Below, one piece after another: positions 13,595-64,000 of a DNA stretch of 64,000 bases (its first letter is position 1; each line of letters starts with the position of its first letter). Under the pieces are notes generated by a model, which saw only the letters and a program-made list of their open reading frames with translations, had not been told where the DNA came from and made no database searches. This DNA comes from Salvelinus alpinus (taxonomy: Eukaryota; Chordata; Actinopteri; Salmoniformes; Salmonidae): contig NC_092092.1 of the NCBI RefSeq assembly GCF_045679555.1, forward strand, positions 9,564,997 to 9,628,996, written 5' to 3'. The position numbers and the translations under genes were made by a program.

Positions 13595-13622
13595 CCTTAG
13601 ATAAACATCTGTTGTTTTTGTA

Positions 13623-14003
13623 ATGCTAGATCCATTGAGAATCTTGATCCTTGCTGTACTACGGGGTATAGGCTCATCCTTTTCGTCAACTGAACGGATG
13701 GAAATAATAAATGGAGACGTTTCTTTATATGTGCCTATATGTCCTGTTATCTACCGTACTTTTGTTTTTGTTTATGTATACATGTGTACAGATGACCTAA
13801 TGTATAATAATGATACCAATAATGTATAGATAGTATTATGTATTATGTATGATGAGAAAATTAAAATACTGTACCATGTTTGACTATGACCGCTTTTAGT
13901 GTCTTAAACTGAGTGGTCCACAGTGTGGTTATTACAATTGGTATTTTGTATTGTCAACTATACTATCATTGTGGAGTGACACTTTAATACATTTTTCTAA
14001 CTA
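13623..14003. other. no gene seen
   Basis: AT-rich intron-like DNA between the CA tract and the right inverted arm. Nothing else recognised. Confidence 0.5.
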
Positions 14004-14060
14004 ACACTTTGGGTCGCCTGATATTGGATTGACCTACTTATCTACCCCTCCTTAACACAC
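14004..14060. repeat. right arm of the inverted repeat
   Basis: TTTGGGTCGCCTGATATTGG then ATTGACCTACTTATCTACCC matches the reverse complement of 13222-13268 with few differences. Confidence 0.7.
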
Positions 14061-14282
14061 AAGCTTACATAACACACCAATGAACACAATATATTTTCCA
14101 AATGATCCAATGTTCTCTTAGAAGTCATCAAAAACCAGAAAGGACTTCCTTCCTCTCACAGAACATTCATAGGACCTTCTTTTGTTTCACAGAATCACTT
14201 GATATTATTACCAGCCTCAGATGGCAGCAGATCTTCTTTTATTTTTAATGGCAGAAGTGTCAAGTAACAGTCTGGCAGCCTT

Positions 14283-16150
14283 TAATCCTACAGTACCATA
14301 CCTTTTCTAGTTCTCCTGTCATCCTACAGTACCATACCTTTTCTAGTTCTCCTTTAATCCTACAGTACCATACCTTTTCTAGTTCTCCTGTCATCCTACA
14401 GTACCATACCTTTTCTAGTTCTCCTTTAATCCTACAGTACCATACCTTTTCTAGTTCTCCTGTCATCCTACAGTACCATACCTTTTCTAGTTCTCCTTTA
14501 ATCCTACAGTACCATACCTTTCTAGTTCTCCTGTCATCCTACAGTACCATACCTTTTCTAGTTCTCCTCTAATCCTATCATACCTTTTCTAGTTCTCCTG
14601 TCATCCTAGAGTACCATAACTTTTCTAGTTCTCCTTTAATCCTACAGTACCATACCTTTTCTAGTTCTTCTGTCATCCTACAGTACCATACCTTTTCTAG
14701 TTCTCCTGTCATCCTACAGTACCATAACTTTTCTAGTTCTCCTGTCATCCTACAGTACCATACCTTTTCTAGTTCTCCTGTCATCCTACAGTACCATAAC
14801 TTTTCTAGTTCTCCTGTCATCCTACAGTACCATACCTTTTCTAGTTCTTCTGTCATCCTACAGTACCATACCTTTTCTAGTTCTCCTGTCATCCTACAGT
14901 ACCATAACTTTTCTAGTTCTCCTGTCATCCTACAGTACCATACCTTTTCTAGTTCTCCTGTCATCCTACAGTACCATACCTTTTCTAGTTCTCCTGTCAT
15001 CCTACAGTACCATACCTTTTCTAGTTCTCCTGTCATCCTACAGTATCATACCTTTTCTAGTTCTCCTGTCATCCTACAGTACCATACCCTTTCTAGTTCT
15101 CCTGTCATCCTACAGTACCATACCTTTTCTAGTTCTCCTGTCATCCTACAGTACCATAACTTTTCTAGTTCTCCTGTCATCCTACAGTACCATACCTTTT
15201 CTAGTTCTCCTGTCATCCTACAGTACCATACCTTTTCTAGTTCTCCTGTCATCCTACAGTACCATACCTTTTCTAATTCTCCTGTCATCCTACAGTACCA
15301 TAACTTTTCTAGTTCTCCTGTCATCCTACAGTACCATAACTTTTCTAGTTCTCCTGTCATCCTACAGTACCATACCTTTTCTAGTTCTCCTGTCATCCTA
15401 CAGTACCATACCTTTTCTAGTTCTCCTGTCATCCTACAGTACCATACCTTTTCTAGTTCTCCTGTCATCCTACAGTACCATACCTTTTCTAGTTCTCCTG
15501 TCATCCTACAGTACCATACCTTTTCTAGTTCTCCTGTCATCCTACAGTACCATAACTTTTCTAGTTCTCCTTTAATCCTACAGTACCATAACTTTTCTAG
15601 TTCTCCTGTCATCCTACAGTACCATAACTTTTCTAGTTCTCCTGTCATCCTACAGTACCATACCTTTTCTAGTTCTCCTGTCATCCTACAGTACCATAAC
15701 TTTTCTAGTTCTCCTGTCATCCTACAGTACCATACCTTTTCTAGTTCTCCTGTCATCCTACAGTACCATACCTTTTCTAGTTCTCCTGTCATCCTACAGT
15801 ACCATACCTTTTCTAGTTCTCCTGTCATCCTACAGTACCATACCTTTTCTAGTTCTCCTGTCATCCTACAGTACCTTTTCTAGTTCTCCTGTCATCCTAC
15901 AGTACCATAACTTTTCTAGTTCTCCTGTCATCCTACAGTACCATACCTTTTCTAGTTCTCCTGTCATCCTACAGTACCATACCTTTTCTAGTTCTCCTTT
16001 AATCCTTTCATACCTTTTCTAGTTCTCCTATCATCCTACAGTACCTTAACTTTTCTAGTTCTCCTGTCAGCCTACAGTACCATACCTTTTCTAGTTCTCT
16101 AATCCTACCATACATTTTCTAGTTCTCTAATCCTACCATATATTTTCTGG
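14283..16150. repeat. 36-bp minisatellite, about 50 units
   Basis: The unit is ATCCTACAGTACCATACCTT then TTCTAGTTCTCCTGTC. Variants alternate ACC/AAC and CTGTC/CTTTA. Because 36 is a multiple of 3, the minus strand stays open as a 12-residue repeat MTGELEKVWYCR for up to 272 codons, but it has no neighbouring exon signals and is best read as a satellite artefact. Near 16085 the units shorten and decay. Confidence 0.95.
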
Positions 16151-16253
16151 TTCTCCAACACTGACTCATATTATCAAGGACAGTACCTTTTTTTTATATA
16201 TATATCTGACATTCATCTATGATTACCAGAAATGAAAACAGAAAGAGAGAAAG

Positions 16254-16325
16254 GCTACATCCCAAAATGGCACCCTATTCCCTAATTTAGTGCACTACTT
16301 TTGACCAGGGCCCATAGGACTGAGT
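16254..16325. repeat. salmonid hairpin MITE copy, half
   Basis: CATCCCAAAATGGCACCCTA through TTTTGACCAGGGCCCATAGG is the left arm and loop of the family; the right arm is missing. Confidence 0.75.
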
Positions 16326-18146
16326 TGACACACCCCAGAGTCACAATGACACGTCCACCTCAGGTGAGAGCATAGAGATAGTTAGAGGACCAAACATTGT
16401 ATCTGTCTCATTATGGCGTTTTTCTTCTACTACTACGTAAACAAACTGAAGTAAATTGTTTTCTCACGGGTATAATTCATTGGCTGATCCCTCCTGATGA
16501 ACTGGATGGAATTATGTGATCCTTCCTAAACCCATAGGAAGTCCCACCCAGTTGACTACTTCAAAATGGTTATGTCCTCAATGGCGCTGCCCATGCTAAA
16601 ACAGAATTTTGGGCACTATTCCTCTATCTATCTCTATGGGTGAGAGTTAGATCACCTGGTTGATTGGCTGCTTCACCTCTGACTGGGAAAGGTCAAGAGG
16701 GGTCAGGGGTCAGGAGAAAGTGTCGTTGGATCAGACAAGGTTAAACTAGAGACAGGAGACCGTGACCTCGGAGGTCATTACTTCTCACCAGAGGCATCGA
16801 TACAGAGAGTTGGGCCAATGTGGTTTCTGTCTGAACATTCCGAAAGCGCCACTTTCTCCTCCGTAGCCGTTGCTAAGTTTATGGTTACGCATTGCGCTAT
16901 TTATTACTGAAAGGTTTTGAAAACTATGAAGATGTCCAGTGAAAGCAGATATGCAATTTGTTGACCTCACAATACCGACTTGGATACACATGGTTCCGAA
17001 TGGTAATCAGTAAAAATGTCTTAAATTCGCTGCTCTGTTTTGCTTGTTTTAGTCGGGTCATTTCAGAGGGAACTATCGGAGGAGCTCTCGTATTGTTACG
17101 TCGCCAACATTTCAAGAATAAAGAATAAAGGTCCATTCTGAAACCTGGCCGTAGTCTCTTAATATATGGCTCTACTTCTCACCCTGCTCACAACCTGACA
17201 CCAACGCTGGATTAGAACTGAATTGAACAATCGGAAACAGTTTGCTCCCATATGGCTCCTGGTCCAGGTGCTGTATATTGTAATTCCTGAAGAATCTTGT
17301 TAGTAATGACGACATCAGTATCTAACCCCTCTTCATCTCAATCATCTTCTTCGCTTCTTTCTTCGTTCCCCGTGATGTTTTTATGTCCCGATGTGGAAAG
17401 TTTTTCCCTTTTTGATGTACTTGGCTACATCCCATCCCACAACATTCAGGGCTACAGTCTGGTTAGCGACTGACTTGATCAGGTGCATGTATGCTGATGT
17501 TTTTGTATTGACTGAGGTCTTATTGTACATTTCTAGATACACTGGTACAACTCTGAAAACAATTATTTGATTCAAAACACAAATCTATAGGAAGTCGAAC
17601 ATTGGGAACATCATCAACACTACATTTCATGTTGAATGAAAGATCATTCTGTCCGTCCACTAGACGATGACTACAGAGAAAACTTGAGTAACTATGGACG
17701 GAACAATTAGTCTCTGGTTCATTCAACTCCACTGGACACAGAGACTGAACATCTCGAAGTTGCTTAGCTGCTTTACGGTCTCATTCTGTTGTCTGATACT
17801 TAAGTGCAAGGATGTCCATCATTTTCTTACAGGCTGCTCCACTAAAAGATGGCCGTTGAAATGTGTATAGTAACTATAAAGATGGCTTGGTGTCTGTTAT
17901 CCGGTTGGTTTTGGTTGGCTTAGTAACTAGATTGTTTGAGGTCTGTTGAGCTGGTTGATTTTGGTTAGCTTAGTAGCTATGGATATAATTTGGTTGGTTT
18001 GGTGTCTGTTATCCAGTTGGTTTAATGGTTGGTTTCAGAAGTATGGAGGTGATTCGGTGTCTGTTGAGCTGATTGGATTTGCATGCTAGACCAGGGATAG
18101 AGACGACATGCAGGCATGCAGCGAGTCGAGATGATAGATCACTTAC
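16326..18146. other. stxbp4 downstream intron, no exon found
   Basis: No WW-domain exon and no mobile element end recognised. An imperfect tandem pattern based on GGTTGGTTTGGTGTCTGTTA lies at about 17885-18075, a few copies only. Confidence 0.5.
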
Positions 18147-59221
<41,075 letters not shown>

Positions 59222-59252
59222 CTAGGGAGAGAGAGAGAGAGAGAGAGAGAGA
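59222..59252. repeat. GA microsatellite acting as exon 1 polypyrimidine tract
   Basis: On the sense strand this is (CT)n CCCTAG immediately before exon 1. It is 31 bp, after which LINE C sequence begins. Confidence 0.85.
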
Positions 59253-59672
59253 CACAATGAGGTGGAAACTGAGCTGCCCTTCCTAACCTCCTGCCAAATG
59301 TATGAGCATATTTCCCTCAGATGAAACAAACCCAATTTTGATAAACTCCCATATCTACTAGGTGAAATACCACAGTGTGTCATCACAGCAGCAAGATTTG
59401 TGAACTGTTACCACAAGAAAAGGTCAACCAGTGAAGAACAAACATCAAAGTAAATACAACACATATTTATGTTTATTTATATTCCCTTTTGTACTTTAAC
59501 TATTTGCACATAATATGACATTTGAAATGTCTTTATTATTTTGGAACTTCTGTGAGTGTAATGTTTACTGTTAATTTTTATTGTTAATTTCACGTTTGTT
59601 TATTATCTACTTCACTTGCTTTGGCAATGTTCACATATGTTTCCCATGCCAATAAAGCCCTTAAATTGAAAT
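59253..59672 (+). mobile_element. LINE C 3' end, 5'-truncated
   Basis: CACAATGAGGTGGAAACTGA through CCAATAAAGCCCTTAAATTG matches 32676-33155 with small deletions. It continues into GAGACAGAGACAGAGAGAG. It lies on the opposite strand to stxbp4. Confidence 0.9.
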
Positions 59673-60002
59673 TGAGACAGAGACAGAGAGAGAAAAAAAA
59701 TCAGAAAGACACTGTCGGGAGGTGGCAGAGATGAGAGACAATAGTTCAGACTAAGTGTGGTCATGACTAAATAAAATAACAGAAATAGGACAGCACTGCG
59801 GTAAATAAACTTAAATTGAGCCCTTCTTCAGCATTCAAGGCAATGACAATCAATGTCACAACAACCTCACAGGTGGGCATAATTCAAAAATGTCCAGTCA
59901 GTATTGGCCCAATCAAGAGATCCCAGCAGAGAGGGCTGTGGGGGAAACATGACAATCTAATAAAGATACACAGACAATCAATACAATTACATTGTGATGT
60001 CA
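59673..60002. other. Penelope-like flanking (non-coding) sequence
   Basis: Contains CAGTCAGTATTGGCCCAATC then AAGAGATCCCAGCAGAGAGG, whose inverse occurs at 62585-62630. No coding. Confidence 0.5.
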
Positions 60003-60407
60003 TTACCAAAGTGTTTGGCCTATTGATAGTACAAACAACAAGAAAAGTACAACAAGATAGTACAAACAACAAGAAAAGTACAACAAGATAGTACAAACAA
60101 CAAGAAAAATAACATTCCTCATTAAGGCCTGCTGGGGCAAGAGTTCCCAACCGTCTATACAATATGTCTCTCTTTGGAGAAGTAATTTATCCCCATCTCC
60201 TCCCCTACGTGGCGCCTTCACCAAATCAATGCCTATACAACGTAAGGCACTTAGTTCATGACTATGGCTTTTGAAAGGCCTGGCAACAGGTGATTTTTCA
60301 TTGTGGTTGCCAATGGAGCTCCTACGCTCACATATCCTCGTCTTAAGTTCACGTTTGGTCTGACCCACATAACAAAGGTTACAGGGACACATAAGGATAT
60401 ACAACAC
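60003..60407 (-). mobile_element. Penelope-like retroelement fragment, GIY-YIG endonuclease
   Basis: The minus frame reads MLYILMCPCNLCYVGQTKRE, then KSPVARPFKSHSHELSALRC, IGIDLVKAPRRGGDGDKLLL and QRETYCIDGWELLP. The spaced Y-x-L-x-C-P-C...YVGQTKR and the RRGG-LLQRE motif are those of the GIY-YIG nuclease at the C-terminus of Penelope-like elements. The reverse transcriptase is not seen; weak related sequence may continue to 60636. The end of the frame runs through a roughly 34-bp tandem repeat (60026-60110, about 2.5 units, GTACAAACAACAAGAAAA). Confidence 0.78.
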
Positions 60408-60636
60408 ATCTTGTGTTACATGTTATTCCACCTGGAACCTTTACCTGAATGGAGATGGATAAGAGAGTTCCCTCTGATCATAGCAGGAATATTGCCTTCA
60501 GGAATGATAGTCATGAAAAACAATACTTTTTTCTTAGGCAAATCTGACCTTACTAAACAATCCCGTAAATTTGAGGGTCTCATAGGAAAACTCTCTTATC
60601 CACCTCGGGGGTATTCAAACGCTTTACCAAACCTGG

Positions 60637-62345
60637 GGTCACTGTGTAATATGTGGTTACTACAAAGTGGCCACCCTTTGCCTTGTTGACAGCTTTGCAC
60701 ACTCTTGGCATTCTCTCAAACAGCTTCCCCTGGAATGCTTTTCCAACAGTCTTGAAGGAGTTCCCACATATGCTGAGCACTTGTTGGCTGCTTTTCCTTC
60801 ACTCTGTGGTCCAACTCATCCCAAACCATCTCAATTGGGTTGAGGTTGGGTGATTGTGGAGGCCAGGTCATCTGATGAATTCTAAATAAATCACTGACAG
60901 TGTCATCAGCAAAGCACCCCCACATCATCAAACCTCCTCCTCCATGCTTCATGGTGGGAACCACACATGCGGAGATCATCCATTCATCTACTGTACGGCT
61001 CACAAAGACATGGCGGTTGGAACCAAAAATCTCAAATTTGGTCTCGTCAGACCAAAGGACAGATTTCCACCGGTATAATGTCCATTTCTAGTGTTTCTTG
61101 GCCCAAGCAAGTCTCTTCCTCTTATTGGTGTCCTTTAGTAGTGATTTTTTTGCAGCAATTCAACCATGAAGGCCTGATTCACTCTGTCTCCTATGAACAG
61201 CTGATGTTGAGATGTGTCTGTTACTTGAACTCCATGGATCACTTATTTGGGCTGCAATCTGAGGTGCAGTTAACTCTAATAAATGTATCCTCTGCAGCAG
61301 AGGAAAATCTGGGTCTTCCTTTCCTGTGGCGGTCCTTATGAGAGCCAGTTTTATCATAACGCTTGATGGTTTTTGCGACTACACTTGAAGCAACTTTCAA
61401 TGTTCTTGAAATGTTCTGTATTGACTGACCTTCATGTCTTAAAGTAATGATGGACTGTCGTTTCTCTTTGCTTATTTGAGCTGTTCTTGGCATAATATGG
61501 ACTTGTTCTTCTACCAAATAGGGCTATCTTCTGTATACCACTCTTCTGTATACCACTCTTCTGTATACCACTCCTACTTTGTCTATCTTCTGTATACCAC
61601 TCCTACTTTGTCTATCTTCTGTATACCACTCCTACTTTGTCACAACACAACTGATTGGCTCAAACGCGTTAATGAAAGAAATTCCACAAATTGACTTTTA
61701 ACAAGGCACACCTGTTAATTGAAATTAATTACAGGGGAATACCTCATGAAGCTGGTTGAGAGAATTCCAAGAGTGTGCAAAGCTGTCATTAAGGCAAAGG
61801 CTTGCTACTTCGAAGAATCTAAAATATATTTACTATATATTTACTACTGTAACGGCTTTCTTCCTGGGATGAAGGAGAGGACCAAAACGCAGCGCGGCTA
61901 GTGTTCAACATGATTTAATAAAGATAGTAACGTGAACACTACAAGCAACAAAACAATAAATGTGAAAACCGAAAACAGTCCTATCTGGTGCAGAACACAA
62001 AGACAGGAAACAACCACCCACAAACCCCAACACAAAACAAGCCACCTAAATATGGTTACCAATCAGAGACAATGACAAACACCTGCCTCTGATTGAGAAC
62101 CATATCAGGCATACATAGAAATGGACAAACTAGACACACAACATAGAATGCCCACCCAGCTCACGTCCTGACCAACACTGAAACAAGTAAAACACACAAG
62201 AACTATGGTCAGAACGTGACAACTACTACATTTACTATTTACTACCATATTTACTATAATTCCATGTGTTATTTCATAGTGTCTTCACTATTATTCTACA
62301 ATGCAGAAAATAAAAATATAGAAAAACCCTAGAATGAGTAGGTGA
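60637..62345 (-). mobile_element. Tc1-like relic, interrupted by a solo LTR
   Basis: Minus-strand transposase pieces run from MPRTAQISKEKRQSIITLRH (61239-61490) through the HTH ([13 protein letters not shown]) and [19 protein letters not shown] (60960) to LNPIEMVWDELDHRVKEKQP (60840). Stops, frameshifts and an internal deletion near 60880 separate them. The plus-side terminal region (61740-61845, then 62227-62340) matches 37660-37900; the LTR at 61848-62221 splits it. A 27-31 bp tandem (ATCTTCTGTATACCACTC) with about 5 units lies at 61525-61640. Confidence 0.8.
61848..62221 (-). mobile_element. solo LTR with 5-bp target duplication, second copy
   Basis: TGTAACGGCTTTC ... AGAACGTGACA is flanked by ACTAC on both sides (61843-61847 and 62222-62226). 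It shares the order and internal motifs (CTGCCTCTGATTGAGAA, CACCCACAAA) with 35416-35814. No internal genes. Confidence 0.9.
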
Positions 62346-62639
62346 GTCAAAACAAATGCGCCTAATGCGAAAGGAGTTGGCTATATGGTGAACTATTTTT
62401 TAATAATGGTGTGTGATAACTGCTGAAATGAAGAAAAGTATTTATATCTGTGTCTTTACTATAAGCCATTGTGATCTTAATGACAGGTAATGATATAATG
62501 ACAGGTAATGACATCATAATGACATAATGTAGTTGTATTGTGTGTCTACATACAGTTTATTTATTTGATTGTGATGTCTTCCCCTCCCTCTGCTGGGATC
62601 TCTTGATTGGGCCAGTACTGACTGGGAATTTAGAATTAT
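62346..62639 (+). repeat. Penelope-like non-coding end, inverted relative to 59673-60002
   Basis: CCTCTGCTGGGATCTCTTGA then TTGGGCCAGTACTGACTGG is the inverse of 59891-59935. ATGACAGGTAATGA-type short repeats occur at 62480-62520. Confidence 0.55.
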
Positions 62640-62975
62640 TTAGAAGTGTGTACGGCCCAGTACATCACTGGGGTAGGCCTGATCACCGACAACGATGAGA
62701 CAGCCTATAGGGAGGAGATCAGAGACCTGGCCGGTGCCAGAATAACAACCTATCCCTCAACGTAATCAAGACAAAGGAGATGATTGTGGACTACAGGAAA
62801 AGGAGGACCGAGCACGCCCCTAATCTTATTGACGGGGCTGTAGTGGAGCAGGTTGAGAGCTTCAAGATCCTTGGTGTCCACATCACCAACAAACTAACAC
62901 GGTCCAAACACACCAAGACAGTCGTGAAGAGGGCACCACATAACCTATTCCCCCTCAGGAGACTGAAAAAATTCT
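62640..62975 (+). mobile_element. LINE D-family RT fragment
   Basis: It contains GGCCTGATCACCGACAACGA and, in frame, MIVDYRKRRTEHAPNLIDGA then ESFKILGVHITNKLTRSKHT, parallel to 36690-36900. It ends abruptly in Tc1 sequence. Confidence 0.82.
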
Positions 62976-63246
62976 GGGATTGATTTGCACTTTTTGCACC
63001 AAAATACGTTCATCTCTAGGAGACAGAAGGTGTCTCCTTCCTGAGCGGTATGACGGCTGCGTGGTCCCATGGTGTTTATACTTGCGTACTATTGTTTGTA
63101 CAGATGAACGTGGTACCTTCAGCTATATGGAAATTGCTCCCAAGGATGAACCAGACTTGTGGAGGTCTACAAGTTTTTTTTAGGTCTTTGCTGATTTCTT
63201 TTGATTTTCCCATGATGTCAAGCAAAGAGGCACTGAGTTTGAAGGT
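62973..63246 (-). mobile_element. Sleeping Beauty-like transposase N-terminal fragment
   Basis: Minus strand from MGKSKEIS (ATG at about 63213) through the first HTH; matches 20580-20890 and 26540-26800. No terminal repeats. Confidence 0.85.
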
Positions 63247-63271
63247 ACATATACATACATATATATACATA

Positions 63272-64000
63272 CAGTGGGGCAAAAAAGTATTTAGTCAGCC
63301 ACCAATTGTGCAAGTTCTCCCACTTAAAAATATGAGAGAGGCCTGTAATTTTTATCATAGGTACACTTCAACTATGACAGACAAAATTAGAAAACAAAAT
63401 CCAGAAAATCACATTGTAGGATTTTTTATGAATTTATTTGCAAATTATGGTGGAAAATAAGTATTTGGTCACCTACAAACAAGCAAGATTTCTGGCTCTC
63501 ACAGACCTGTAACTTCTTCTTTAAGAGGCTCCTCTGTCCTCCACTCGTTACCTGTATTAATGGCACCTGTTTGAACTTGTTATCAGTATAAAAGACACCT
63601 GTCCACAACCTCAAATAGTCACACTCCAAACTCCACTATGGCCAAGACCAAAGAGCTGTCAAAGGACACCAGAAACAAAATTGTAGACCTGCACCAGGCT
63701 GGGAAGACTGAATCTGCAATAGGTAAGCAGCTTGGTTTGAAGAAATCAACTGTGGGAGCAATTATTAGGAAATGGAAGACATACAAGACCACTGATAATC
63801 TCCCTCGATCTGGGGCTCCACGCAAGATCTCACCCCGTGGGGTCAAAATGATCACAAGAACGGTGAGCAAAAATCCCAGAACCACACGGGGGGACCTAGT
63901 GAATGACCTGCAGAGAGCTGGGACCAAAGTAACAAAGCCTACCATCAGTAACACACTACGCCGCCAGGGACTCAAATCCTGCAGTGCCAGACGTGTCCCC
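63272..64000 (+). mobile_element. Tc1-like transposon, left end and start of transposase (runs off window)
   Basis: Starts CAGTGGGGCAAAAAAGTATT after TA. The left 366 bp hold the terminal repeat and leader, including a second CACTTCAACTATGACAG motif. Confidence 0.9.
63638..64000 (+). CDS. Tc1-like transposase, N-terminal 121 residues, open at window edge
   Basis: ATG at 63638 opens a frame with no stop to 64000: it begins [20 protein letters not shown]. Residues 8-60 form the first helix-turn-helix ([30 protein letters not shown]), followed by the GRPR-type hook in the form RSGAPRKIS (residues 63-71) and the second HTH ([28 protein letters not shown]). The DDE catalytic domain lies beyond the window. 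Whether the whole gene is intact cannot be told from here. Confidence 0.88.
   Translation, partial: MAKTKELSKDTRNKIVDLHQAGKTESAIGKQLGLKKSTVGAIIRKWKTYKTTDNLPRSGAPRKISPRGVKMITRTVSKNPRTTRGDLVNDLQRAGTKVTKPTISNTLRRQGLKSCSARRVP

Noticed and set aside
14260..15864. Minus-strand frames of up to 272 codons (MTGELEKVWYCR repeats) as a repetitive protein gene
   Set aside because: They consist only of a 36-bp satellite, have no promoter, splice or family evidence, and follow from the period being a multiple of 3.
16785..17136. Search for the stxbp4 WW exon in minus frames here
   Set aside because: No W-E...Y-F-x-N-H pattern and no phase-1 acceptor leading into one.

Overview
The window is intronic and exonic DNA from a teleost, almost certainly a salmonid. 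The evidence is the density of Tc1-like elements with Sleeping Beauty-type ends (CAGTTGAAGTCGGAAGTTTA), tRNA-derived SINEs of the HpaI type, L2/Rex-like LINEs, very long simple repeats, and the hairpin MITE family built on GCACCCTATTCCCTATATAG.

One protein-coding gene explains all real coding sequence. It lies on the minus strand and is an orthologue of STXBP4 (syntaxin-binding protein 4, Synip). I placed 13 exons between 59221 and 18147 by reading canonical AG/GT borders and checking reading phase at each junction. Together they give about 527 codons: a PDZ domain (59221 to 58158), a Ser/Pro-rich linker (58158 to 53842), a conserved RKCSLSS/LERLEQ segment (49280), a helical region and coiled coil (48720 to 22709), and a basic C-terminal segment (18286). 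Phases agree across all 12 introns, so no exon seems to be missing inside this span. The start codon (upstream of 59221) and the C-terminal WW-domain exon(s) (downstream of 18147) were not found and may lie outside the window.

Everything else is intron filled with repeats. 1-12 kb: a LINE inside a LINE, a 5'-truncated L1-like insertion with a 15-bp target duplication, and a Tc1 relic that hosts a TTAA-flanked MITE, a LINE and a hAT-like element. 13-16 kb: a long CA tract between inverted arms, then a 36-bp minisatellite of about 50 units. 18-21 kb: hAT and Tc1 pieces and a 1.64-kb Sleeping Beauty-like element. 24-27 kb: a LINE split by a second such element. 28-30 kb: MITE and Tc1 ends. 31-34 kb: a LINE 3' half between huge GA-rich tracts. 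35-43 kb: hAT, solo LTR, LINE, SINE and Tc1 pieces around exons 7-9. 47-52 kb: four different minisatellites around exons 5-6. 54-57.7 kb: a hAT inside a hAT, with an intact 339-aa Tc1 transposase gene in the middle. 59-64 kb: a LINE end in a splice acceptor tract, Penelope-like fragments, another Tc1, a second solo LTR, and the start of a further Tc1 with an open transposase frame running off the window.

The most unusual feature is the array at 47.6-48.6 kb. Its unit is a copy of the 3' end and splice donor of the adjacent stxbp4 exon, repeated 15 more times downstream of that exon. Each unit carries a branch-point-like CTAAC, an AG, 12 nt and GTAAGA, so it looks like a potential string of 12-nt microexons.
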